From Aradus depressus (lineage: Eukaryota > Arthropoda > Insecta > Hemiptera > Aradidae): 64,000 nt of DNA. Of this stretch, positions 39,801 to 53,000 are shown piece by piece (the first letter of the stretch is position 1; every line of letters starts with the position of its first letter). Below the pieces are notes generated by a model. It made no database searches, had not been told where the DNA came from, and saw nothing but the letters and a program-made list of their open reading frames with translations. Location of the stretch: contig OY759222.1 of NCBI GenBank assembly GCA_963662175.1, positions 5,562,713 to 5,626,712 of the forward strand. Direction: 5' to 3'. The position numbers and the translations under genes are program-made.

Positions 39801-42800
39801 TACCTCCCAGATAAAATAAACTAAAGGCCTCGGCCGGGTTTCGAACCCACGATCTTGAGCTCAGAAGGCAAGCACGCATCACTGAGCTACCAGCGCCCCT
39901 TAAGATGGATGTAAATATATATTTGTTTTGTTTAAATGACTATATATGCTTATAGATAAATATAGGGAAATATGTGAAATAACATGTATAATATACATAA
40001 ATCTAAATTTACTTTAAAAAAATGTAGGAATATCAGTTTTTTATTTTAAAAAAAATTGAGTCCTAAGAGAACAACTTATTATAGCCTTATAATAAATAAA
40101 CATGCTTAGCATGGCAATTATATGTACTTCTGTTTAATATATAATTTTCCACTAACTTTGTATGTGTGTGAAGGTGAAGGAGATGAGGTGGATGGAGGAG
40201 GCCAGGGTTGGGGAGCCTGGGCCTGGAGCATGCTTCCCTCAATCTTCCCACACAACTTCTCACCATCAGATCCACTCCCCTCCGCACAGTCCCTCGACTT
40301 TGGATGTTATATGGACACATTCAGTCTCGACCTCAAGGTACGCTTCCTCCTAACACCTCGTATCCAATTTTAAATATATGTATCATGGTTTCAGCCATTC
40401 GTAAACCTAATATTTTTATTTATGAAAAAAATCTGCACTACATTGGAGATGCTTTTGGACAAAATGCTAACATGCGGACGTATATTGTATAAAAATACTA
40501 ACTAAATAATTTATTTATAGATTTGTTGAGGCTTAAAAATATATATATATATGAGGAGTTTGGAGCCAGAGCGGACCAACCCACAATGTTTCGGAAAATA
40601 AGTTATTACCATCCTGATGTTGGCATAGGTTCCCTTTTTTCAAAACCAGTGTGAATCACTTAGTTTCTTCACTTCAGTGATAGGTAGCAGCACTTTAAGT
40701 TTAGTCCACAAGTATTTTGTGCATATATTTTCAAAGTCACAATGGATCATACGGCCTTCAAAAACTTTATAGAACACAAAAAGGGATCTCTCATCCAATA
40801 CTAAATTCTAAAATTTCAAATATAAATAAATATTTGGGGCCCATGGAGATAAACAAAATGTACTCAATTTTCAATTGCCATTTTCTTCCTGTTCAGTTTA
40901 AACCAGTTGGTCCGCTCTGGCTCCAAACTATAATATATTTATACATTATAAGCATAGTCTCTGGCGTCAAGCTAAAAGCCTAAGGTGGCTTTCACACCGG
41001 AGCGACATGCGACGCAACACGTGTTGGACACATTTGTCCCCGAGAATGAAGAAATCAATGGGGGCTTTCACACTGAAGACACAAATGTATCCAACACTTC
41101 AGATTATTGCCCACCTAGTGATCCGTAGCGCTAGTGTAGGGAATAACCTCCCGAGATTCTTTCTTTCCTTTGATGAAATGCCGTTGCCAGATTCGGAACA
41201 ATTTAATACCTCATTCATTGAGGAAGTGGAACAACGTCCCGCGTTGTACAACACAGGTGACCTTACACAAAATGTGACCTTACCTCAGAAATATGAGCAG
41301 TCTTTCTTGGGCAGGGACAGCCCTTCTGTAGTTGATATCTTCTGGTTGAATATGATCGTGCATAATCCTCAACAGTTTCTGAAACGTTTCTATCTTTATT
41401 TTGTACATCTGCTGAAATATGTCAGCAGTTGTTTTGAAATCATGTAAGGGCTGTGATTTTCCACGTTATTTCTCCAGTAGGGGTGCACCCACATTCGGCG
41501 TTTTCTTCTTTGAGCCAGTCGTCTAGAACTCATTACCGCATTCATCAATATCATCACATCATCGTCTGATGATGATGAAGACATAATTATGATCAGCAAA
41601 TTCAACTGACTAGCGACCACTAATTCGGGGTTACTGGTACAACGTGTATGCAACACTTGTCTCTTTGATATGAAATCCCTGTGACCTACAAATGTTTCCA
41701 ACACGTGTTGCGTCGCATGTCGCTCCGGTGTGAAAGCCACCTAAAAACACACCAGAGCGCAAGGTGGAGCTGGTCAGACATCTCTCAACAGTAGATATGT
41801 TGCCATTTGACCCTTGTCTGTTAAATTATATTTTAAAATCACTGTAAAATAAATGAATATATATGTTTTATTAAATTTAGGAAATAAAATTTGGGACTAA
41901 CTTGAAATGTTTGGTTCTAATGTAAAAGAATTTTAAAATAATGGCCTGGTAACACTGTTTTTTTTCCACTTGTGCTTTTAGGGTTATATTCGAATAACTT
42001 AAAAAAAAATCTTTTTACATCTTGTTATTAACATTTTGCAGAATTATTTGATTAATCTGAAATTATATATTTATATATTTCTTTGTGAAATTAGACAATA
42101 TAAATGTTTAACAAGTTCTTTGTTTTTATTAGTGTTCTACTATATCGACCAAAAAAAAAAAAAAAAGTATTGTACATTCTTTCGTACAGCACATGATTAT
42201 TTCAGACTTCCCTTCATCTAATGACATATTACAATTCTCTGTAATATCAAATTGAAATTTATTTATATACCTTACTATTTATAATCTTTCAATATGGTAA
42301 TTTAAGGCAATTGATAATATTGTATTTTTAAAAAATGTAAGAGTGAAATTTGACAATGTTATTTAGTAGAAAATTTGACGACAATCAATGTTATAATATA
42401 TGATTGGAAGAGTAATTTATATACGATTCTGTATTTAGAATTGAAAATGACAAGAAGTCGAAACGTCTAATGAAATAAAGAAAATTTGTTTTAAAATAAA
42501 AAATATCTCAATTGCCTCAAATTATCATATTGAAAAATTCTCTGTAATATATTTTTTTTTAACTTTCCAGTTAGTGGAGGAGGGAAAGTTATGGGAAAGT
42601 TTTATGAAAGCCACTCTTCAGGGATGTTTTGCCGAAATGTCCACAAATACAACGGATTGGACCAATTTTCAGTTTGGTATCTGTTTTGCTACCCTCTACT
42701 CTCTTCCATTCGACAAGAAGGTAACAGTTTCTTGTATATATATTTTTAAATGTAATAAAATAATAAAGTAATAATAAGTTATATACATATATTTATTAAT

Positions 42801-45800
42801 ATTATTTTTAGGAGTATTATCTGATATGTGGTGATGAAAGACCTCACTATAAAGATAAATCGCTTTTTGAAAATCCAGACGCTAATTTGGCCCAGAGAAC
42901 TTGGGACTTGCATTTGGCTACTGTCACAGGTTGTATTCACAATCCTTTTGAATTATTATTTTATAACGACTTATATTTACTTTTGAAAATATTCCTTTAA
43001 TAAATTTGTCTAATTGTAATTTGTATTTTTATCTGTAGAAAAATGTATGGTAGAGCGCTCTCCAGCCTTATCCATGGACTATATTTCTTCACTGGAAGTT
43101 CCTCCTGACAACTGGATAGATAATAATCCAAGGTGAGTTTTTTTCTGTTTTTTTGGCTGAGAAGCAATAAGGGTGAGTTTTCGGTTTTATTTAGGAAAAG
43201 TAATTGTTTCAAATAATGTATTTCTGCCGTATCATTAACCAGTTCTGTTGTAACATTTCTTTATATCGTACCGTGACAGGGGTTACTACAGTGAACGGGC
43301 AAGTTTAAATTTTTTAATTTTTCTAATGGGTCGTGAATAACGGCTGTGAACTTTTTTGTTGGATATTCATCGTCCAAATTGTATTATGTATTATTTTTTT
43401 ATTCCCGCAAAAACAGACTAGTGCTGTTCCATAGTGCTTTGGGGAAAAGTGGGACTGATTGGATGATGTAGGTTAGGTTAGGTTTTATGACTCATATCGT
43501 CTACTACCAAAGCGCTCTTTCGTCACCCTGGAAATGAGCCCGACTCTACTGTGGGAGTCCTAAATTTTGCCTACCCTAAATTTTTTTATTCATCTAGGGT
43601 AGGGGTCTTTAACGAGTACCTGACATAGTACAGGCTCGGGACCATCGCTTAACGTCCCATCCGAAGGACGGCGTGCTTAAGTTTATTTTACCTCCCTGAT
43701 AAAATAAACTAAGGGCCTCGGTCGGGTTACGAACCCACGTTCTTGAGCTCAGAAGTCAAGCACGCATACCACTGAGCTACCGGCGCCCTCTCTTTATTGT
43801 ATATATGTTATATAATAAACAAGCTGATCTTATATAAAGAATAAAAGAATAAGAAATAAGAATTTTCCAGCTAAATCATGAGTGAAAATCATACATCATA
43901 TCATTTTCATCTTCTATAATCAATCTTTTTTTAATAGAATATTATGTGAAATATTTGTCAATCTTTTATTTCAGTGAGAATTTAGAAAGGATGTTATTGA
44001 GGTACGTTATTGGCCCCCTGGAAGCAACTCTGACTCCAGGACTGTTAGAGAGAGTTAGCATTATTACCAAGACGATAGAGAATTCCGACTATCCTCTTTA
44101 CATTTCGAGTAAGTGTAATTTTCATGTTTAATTTTCTCTCATCACATTGTGATCTAACCATTCCTGGGACAATGTGCTAAAGAGATGGCAAGAAATGGAA
44201 GTTTCAGGTGGATTTTCACATAGTATATGGAAAATTCGATTTTATGTTACATGTTCTGAATGTACCGACAGCAGATTTTATTTACAGTATTCCTTATAAA
44301 ATATTGGTACATTTGTTTGTGTTCTAGGTGGTGTTGGTGGTGCGGAGGACGTCTCAGGTGTAGTCCGGGACCCCACCCAGTGGATGACGACAGAAGGAAA
44401 CGTCCCTCAGTTTGTCTGTCAGTTCACTATAGTCAAGTCTACAGTGAAGCTCTACCCCGGTTTTCCTGAGTCCCTCACTTCACTCCAAGTATGTAGGTTA
44501 TGCATCTTTCTATTCGGTTCAATTTATGCCTGTTGCAGAAGGACCAGGTTATCTTGTTGACACTTGTTTGAGATGACTGAGCAACGGCCTAAAGCGATGA
44601 GCTTCAAATTCCAAAATTCGCAATGAGCGATCGGGCTAAACCCGTCACAAGATATAACTTTCAGAGTGGCTTCGAAAGAGGTTTTGCCACATTAAGTTTA
44701 TGGTTGAGTCCATCAAACGTACTAAAGCAGTATTAAGCAATATGACCTCACAGTTAAAGCCCACAGTTCTATATTTGTTTTTATTTTTCCCATAACTGAA
44801 TCATATTTTCTATTTTCTGACAGATCCATTCTATTAGCTAGTATACTGATGTGGATTATATAATTTTCAGAGTAAGTTGGGCAGTATGTCCAGAGCGATG
44901 AGTCTGAAGCAACAGCCGTATCTCTGTTTGAGAGTCAAGTGTCTCGACGGCCGTTTCACCAAGCCACTCCATCCTGAAAGACTTCCTTCAGGCTTCATGT
45001 CTAGAGTCAGTCTGAGCAGGGATCTTATCGCCTCATCTATGACCACTGTCTCTGTCGTCGTAAGTTACGTTCATTAATTACAAGTAGATATGTTTTTCAT
45101 GAAAGTTTAATTCTCAAAAAATAATATCAATTAAATGAAAAACTGTATCTACCGTATTCTTCAGTATATATTTTTTTTGTACTCATGTATTTTCAAGTAC
45201 AGTAGACTCTCCCTTATCCGGCGTTCTGTTAACCGGCGCGCTCCCTTATCCGGCGCTCGGAAAATAATATCAAATTTTTTAAACTAAAATTAACATTAAA
45301 TTATTAGATTGTCAATTATATGAGCCACGTGTATTTACGAGCACATAATGATTCCGATGATCTTTTATGTATATTTATTTATTGTACATACATATGTACA
45401 TTGTATTTATAATGAAGGGAATGCTAATACAATATTTTATTACTTCACTTAATTAAACGCAGATTTCAAAATATCTTTTTAATGCTTAAGATAAATATAT
45501 GTACATATGTACGTACATATAATAAATCAATGTTCAGTAGGTGGTACATATTATTGTCAATTTAATAAATGTTATCAACAATATACATACATGTTTTATT
45601 CCTTAGCTGACCTAAGAACACTTCTTTTTATGCTTGAATTGATATATTTTTTATCATTAATTGATGATTTCTGTTAACCGGCGTCACGTCGGTCCCGGCA
45701 ACGCCGGATAAGGGAGATTCTACTGTATTTACTTATTCATTTTGTATCCATTTTATTATTTCCCCAGCTATACGAATTATAAGGGAAGTTATGTAATCGG

Positions 45801-47012
45801 CCAAAAATTCGATGTGGAGTTTTCAACGGAATTTCTCGTTTTCCGACGTTCAAATTCCTAATATGAAAAAAAAAAAAAATGCTGTCTGTTTGTGTGTGTG
45901 TGTACGTGTGTGTCTGTGAACACGTTAACTCCCAATAGAATGAATGTATCGACATGAAATTCTATATGTGAATCCAAAACCCTCTAACGACGACACCTAT
46001 TGATTTTCAGCCAAATTGACCAAAGAGAGAGACAGATTAGTACGGAGGCTTAACATAAAAACTCTAATAACTGCCGCTAGAATGAATGTATCGACATGAA
46101 ATTTTATATTTGAAGTCAAAACCAAATGAGAATATAACTTGTCACATTTCTGCGATATCGGCCGAATTGAAGGGTGGGTTCAGGGGAAGGGGCAGAATTC
46201 AAAAACCCTAATAACTGCCGATGTAATGAATGTATCGACACAAAATTTAGTATTTAGGAGCCCCTATGTTAACTGTTGAATATTAGCGCAAATGGTCGAC
46301 TGGTTTTGGAGGGGAAGCGAAAAGTAATGTGATTAATTCAATCTGGGGAGGTACGTAGCCGGTGATTTACCGATGACTTGTTTCTACTAATACTACTACT
46401 ACCACTTGTTTATACTACTAATCAGATCTGTGTCAGACTCTAAGATATAATATCTGTTTATGTATCTAATTTATCAGGTATCTTAAAGTGTACATTTGAC
46501 GTCTCATATATCTATGTTTCCATGGCTTAAAATAAATAAATATAATTTTTATTAATAGGGAAATCTGTGACTTATTATCCGCCAATTTCAAAAATTGACC
46601 ATTCAATATTAAACGAATTATCGGCAAATGAGTCTTGCAAAGATACCTTCAAAAAATTTGATGAATAAATTGAACAATAGTTTTTTTTTTGTATCTTTCC
46701 GAAAATTTGTTGAATATGAAATGGCGAGTTTTTTTTTTAGCATGAATCATTCATTTGACTGACGATGGTCTCTTTGTACAGGTTCTTGTCATCAGCATGG
46801 GAGTGACGATAGACGATATAGAGAGTCCAGACATGTTCCAGATAGACAAGCTAAGTTCGAACGTCTCTATAAACACACTTTTTCAAAATGAGCCTGATAC
46901 GATTCTTCGACACTGTTCTCTTCAAATAGGTAAGCTACATTCTGTTATGCAAGTATTTTTTCTATTTAGTCCAAAACTATTTAAAAAAATATTTTTATGT
47001 CTATTAGTAACA

Positions 47013-47047
<35 letters not shown>

Positions 47048-50000
47048 TAAAAATTGTTTTACTGTATATTATCTTGTTCCACAAAAAAACAAATTATATA
47101 AATGTAGCGTGCTAGTTTCAGCATTTCAGTGACATGGGAAGAAAGACCCGAAAGATATGTCAAATATATCAATCAATCTATCATGAGCGACATAAAGTGC
47201 GAACTCAAATAAAATTAAACACCGTAGGAACAACATTGACATAAAAAAGAACACTTTGTATACTGTAGAACATCCCAAAAAGAGAACAAACTCATAAACA
47301 TAATATTCATATACAGTCAAAATCGTTTATAACGAACTTCAAGGCACTGAAAGTTTTAGCCGGTGTTTTCTTTGAGTGATATTATCGGTTATAACGAAGT
47401 TAGGTATGAATGGTGTTACACTGGTTACAACAAACAGTCCGTTATAAGTTGATGTCTGTTATAAGATAACTTAGTTTATACCTATGTATTATGTGAAGAG
47501 CATGGGGAAAGAACCAGGTTTGTCACCTTTTTCTCGAATGTGAGTTATCGCGACTACAGTATAGTATATTAAACATATTTGACGATTCACCATCGTTATG
47601 GGCTTCAAAAAGACGGTTTGTCACTACGAAAACGGAAGCTGAAAATATGACGTGCGGGGAATTGATAGATACGGACTTTCAAACATTAAATTTCAGTTTT
47701 CTCAATTTCAACATCTGGTGACAGACCTGGTTCTTTGCCTGTGCTCTTCATGTGCATACATATGAATGTACATAGGTAAATCTAAACATAATATTGAAAT
47801 GAGTAGGTAGTCAATAAACAATATTCATAATACATATAATGCGTTATCAAAATCTATGTATGTATTTAAAAAATGTATACATATACATACATATGTACAT
47901 ATTCATGTACAGTTGCTTAAACCAATCGAGCAAAACATTTTCAATATCAGTGTCATTAGATGAACGTTTTGTCTTTTCGCTCTTATTAAATTGTGTAATA
48001 ATTTTCTCCCGGGGCTTCATCATTCCAGCAATCGTTGAGCGGAATGTTTAAAATTCACGGGCGATCGAGCTCGCAGAATCACCGGAATCGACTCGACAAA
48101 TTATTCCGAACTGCTCCTCAATTGTAAATTGTTGCCGTGGCATGTTTTCGTGTATAAAGGCAGGACACAACTTTTGAAAAACTTTTGGGAGAATAAATTT
48201 AAAGTCAACAAAGCTTTTGTTTTTCATTTCGTAGAACTTTAATTTTCTGTAAAACAAAAAACCTCAACTGTACGCTGTAACCGATGTTTCAACAGCTACT
48301 GTTCCGAAAAATGTGTTCGCTTTAACCGATGTGTTCGTTGTAAGCAACATTAATGCTTTTTTTTGTATGTTATTTCATAGTTCCCATGAGGGACTGACTA
48401 TTTTGTTGTTATATCCGATTGTACATTATATCCGGTGTCGTTCTAAACGATTTTGACTGTATATTCAGACACAAAACCAAAGTAAAACCCTGTATTGACG
48501 AAGGCGTAAATCGAAACCGGTACACTATATATTTATATTTTTGGAATTAGAACAAGTTCCTTGTTACTTCTCCAGCTATATGAAGTACAAGGGAAGTTGT
48601 GTAATAGGTCACAAATTCGATGCGAAGTTTTTCAACAAAATTTCGTGTTTTCCGATTTGATACCAAAAATTGTGTCTGTGAACATGATAATTGTCGATAG
48701 AATGACAATATATAGATAAGGAATTTTATATGTGTATCCAGAAGGCTCTAAGGAGGACACCTATTGATTTTCAGTCAAATTGACTAAAGAGAAGAGGGCA
48801 TTAGGGGAATGCCTTAGCACAACTCTAATAACTGCCCTTGTTAACAATTTATTGACACGAGATTTCTTATGTGAATTTGAAACCCTGAATCAGCCAAAAA
48901 GGGACCTCAAAAATCCCAATAATGTAATGAATGTATCGAAAGGAAATTTTTTATTTAAATTAAAATCCCCAATTATTTGCCGTGAAGTCGGTCGAATAAT
49001 GTCAGTAACTGCAATGTATAGACACAAAATTTAGTATGAGGATTCTGAAGCCACAATGTTAGTCAAATATGGAATTTTAGCCCAAACGATGGATTTGCTT
49101 TGGTGGAAGAGCGTAAACTTAATTGATTAATTCGATGTGGGTATGTACATAGCCGGTGATTCACCAATGACTTTTTTTCTAATAAGTTTTCTACAATATC
49201 GACACAGATTGCAAAAAATGTATTCGGACATATTATTATTGTTTTGTTTTGTGTTTTTTCAGAGTCATGTTCGTTCACAAGCACCAAGGCTAAACTGCTT
49301 CTAAGTAGCGAGCTACTTGATGCTTTTATTTCAAGAAGTCCCGTTAATAGTTACGTGTACAATTCGTCCATGATTCAAGATGTGGTTAATAGTGCAGGTA
49401 CTATAAAACTTTAGTACTAATTTACGTATGAACTGTACTGTTTGCAATAATTGAATGAGTGTTTGGAAAAAGGGCCTATATCGTGATTTTTTGAAAACCC
49501 GTTTTTTCATGGAGGACCTTTGTGATGTGGAGCAAGCACCTGCATAGTTGTAAGTTCTATACTCTGCCACTAGATGCCATGAACCTTGATTAATGAAGGC
49601 GAAAACGGAGAAGATCACGTGGAAGAAGGGCCTATGTTATCTTTAGTAGTGTGATAAAGAAAATTATTTAAAATAATAATTAAATAAATAAAATTCTATA
49701 CGTCGTTACCTTCACAGTAATCACTTACTACTTTTGCAATATTTTGTATTAATCAATAATTTTTTTTTATGTTCCGACCTTATTTTGGAATAAACAAATC
49801 GTAAAAAAGTCTTTCTGTTTTCAGTCTTTTTCCAATGGAAAAATTTTAGGCCCTTCTTCCAAACACCCATTCAATTATTGATTTATTTGTGTAAAATGGA
49901 AGTTAAAAAAAGACAGACCGATTCTCACGAGACGCTGAGTCGACTTCTATATTTAATGTTTTGATAGGTGTTTGAATATAGAAGTCGACTCAATAAATAT

Positions 50001-53000
50001 GTTCTACTATAAAAAGAAGATTCTGATTGACAGAAGAAATAGTTAACATAAAGAACAGATGTATTATAGACACTGATGATGGGAGTGCTTCCAGAAACGT
50101 TTGGAATTGATATTTTTTGAGAAGACAAAAATTAACGGGAGAAGTGATGATGTAATAAAATAGTTAGTTATTATGACTCATGCCCGGACTTAACTATGAA
50201 ATCATATCGCCTACTAACAGAGCGCTCTTTCGTCACTCTGGTGGACATGAGCCCGACTCTACTGTGGGAGTCCTAAATTTTGCCTACACTAAATTTTTAT
50301 TCACCTAGGGCAGGGTTCTTTAACGAGTACCTGACATCGTACAGGCTCGGGACCATCGTTTAACGTCCCATCCGAAAGACGGCGTGCTTAAGTTTCTTTT
50401 ACCTCCCAGATAAAATAAAGTAAGGGCCTCGGTCGGGTTTCGAACCCACGACCTTGAGCTTAGAAGGCAAGCACGCATACCACTACCCAAAAATTAAAAG
50501 TTATTAGAGTTTCAAAATCTAAGTTAGTAGGCAGTTGCAGAACTATTTTTGTAAGAACTCTTTTATCGGAAATAAAATATCTTGTATATTTTTATAAATA
50601 TCCATCTCTTTCTCTGTTCTGCTTCTTGATAATATTTAATAAAATCAGCTGATTGATATTTCCCCAATTTTTCTTTCAGCATTTCCCCTGCTTCAGTTGT
50701 CGCTGAACATGACCCAAGTGATGTTTGCACAGAGCCATCTCAGCGAGAGTGCCAAAGTACAACTGGGCAGTATTGAGGCCAAATCATTTTATCTGGGGAA
50801 TTCAAAGAATAAACACCAATTCAACGTCATTTCTGCTTTTTCTTCTGATGAAAATGGAGTTTTAGAAGGTATGTCTATTTTACATTATTATTCGTCAATG
50901 TGCTCGATTTGAATGGTATTTTCTGTATTGTCCTCAGTAGTTGTCACAAGATATCAAGGAAGGAAATTGACTCCAAAAAAATAAAAATTGATTTATTTTT
51001 TCCATATTTTCTGCAAAAATTGGGGAACAATTGAATAAAAAACATCCAAATCAAATGACCCCTTATAAGTTATATTATTGTTTTTATGAAATCTCAATTC
51101 TTTTTTTACACTGAGGACATAACCAGTCAAATTTCAGCGATATAGGCTGAGGGGAGGGGGGAGTTCCGGGGAGGGGGCTCAATTCAAAAAAACCCAATAA
51201 CTGCCGATGTAATGAATGTATCAACATCAAATTTCGTTTTTAAAATTAAAATCCAATGAGGACTTAACCAGTCAAATTTCAGCGATATCGGCTGAGGGGA
51301 GGGGGCTCAATTCAAAAATCCCAATAACTGCCGATGTAATGAATGTATCAACATCAAATTTCGACAAACACACAAACCCCGTTTCAGCTTTAAATATATA
51401 GATTTCTATATTTTAGTAGTTTGTTTCCCATGCACAACCCTAGTCAATAATGATTTGATAGTTTAATTTTTCAAAATTTCTTGGCTGATCGGACCTTCGT
51501 CTTTGGTTGTAGAAATCCTTTAATATATGTATTAAAACCAGTAATAAATATATCGTTCTATGTGAAAGGCGATCATATAAAATCGCGTGAACAGTGGTTT
51601 TTAATAACTAAACCTGTAATACGGAAACCATAGTTTATCATCGAACTGGTGATCAAATGTGCACTTCGACCTACACACAAAATAGGCTCAGTGTGCATCG
51701 TTAAACTTTACATATGTACGCAGTTTATAATAAAATATTTTAAACCCTAATATGATCTAAAAAATGTCGTGAATCACCGGCTATGTATTTCTTCACAGCG
51801 AAATAATTACTTACGTTTTTGATTTTTCTCTAAACCCAATCCATCTTTTGTGTTAAAACTGAATATTTGATTTACATAGTGGCTTCTGAAACCTCGTACT
51901 AAGTATGTCGATACATTCATAGCATCGGCAGTTAATAGGTTATTTGAGTCGATGTTTCATTCCCCTTTACTTTTAATCGATTTGGCTGAAAATCAATAGA
52001 TATCGTCCGTAGAGGGTTCTGGATACACATATAAAAATTTTGTATAGCTAGATTCATTCTATCAGACACATACAGACATAGAATTTTTAATTTTTTTTGG
52101 AATGTCGGAAAAACATTAAATTCCTTTCAAAATTCCACATAGAATAAAAAAAAAAAATTAAATACTTTTGAATAATTATACGCTTGTAGAGACAATGAAG
52201 CCACAAATATTACATTTGTAGCGTATTTTGCTTTATGAAAGGTTCTTTGTACAATTTTATGTTAACGTTGTTCCTGTCATTGTTCAATGTGGTATCGGAT
52301 TTACCTATATTATTATTTATTATAACTATTTTTATTTATATATTTATTTACTTTTGCATATTTTTAGTGGTTGCCCAAAGGCCGTTGGGTAATTCAGCAT
52401 CTGTGCCATTTCTCATCTACTTCAAACTCCGTCAGTTCCATGTTTATTTGGATATGTCTGTTTTTAAATGGCTCACCTATACGCCTCGATTTCGAAGATC
52501 ACATCTCAAAAAGTGGAGTTCTGCTTCAAAATTCAGGTATATTTTATTTATTTATTTTTATTATTTCTTTTTTTCCCCCTCAGTCATTCTTTTATTATAT
52601 TATTTCCCAACCTATACGAAGTAGGGGTGAATTTATGCATTTTGTCAGAAATATTTTTCAACGTATTTTCATGTTTTCAAAAATGAAAGAAGCATTTGTG
52701 TGTATCTGTGAACACGATAACTTCAAATGAAATGAATTTATTGACACGAAATTTTATTTGTGGGTCCAGAACTCTCTAAGGACGACACCTATTGATTTTC
52801 AGCCAAAGTGGAGGGGGGGTTTAACACAAAAACTCTAATAACTGCCGTTGTAATGAATTTATTTTTCATATGTAAATTCAAGGTTGAGTGGGAGACCAGA
52901 AAGTGGCTTAACTCAAAAATCACAATAACTGTCGATGTAATTATTATATCGACATGAAATTTTATATCTAAATTCAAAACCCTATAAGGATGGCACCTAT

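Noticed and set aside
41007..41447. 146-codon open frame on the plus strand
   Set aside because: Antisense shadow of the Harbinger transposase relic inside the 40984-41741 element.
41742..41760. Possible hidden VPS13B exon between exons 8 and 9
   Set aside because: Exons 8 and 9 join in phase 0 and the region between is filled by a TIR element and a Harbinger element; no conserved block was seen, though a short exon cannot be fully excluded.
52235..52730. Overlapping open frames around VPS13B exon 18
   Set aside because: Only 52368-52536 in one frame fits splice signals and phase; the others are shadows.
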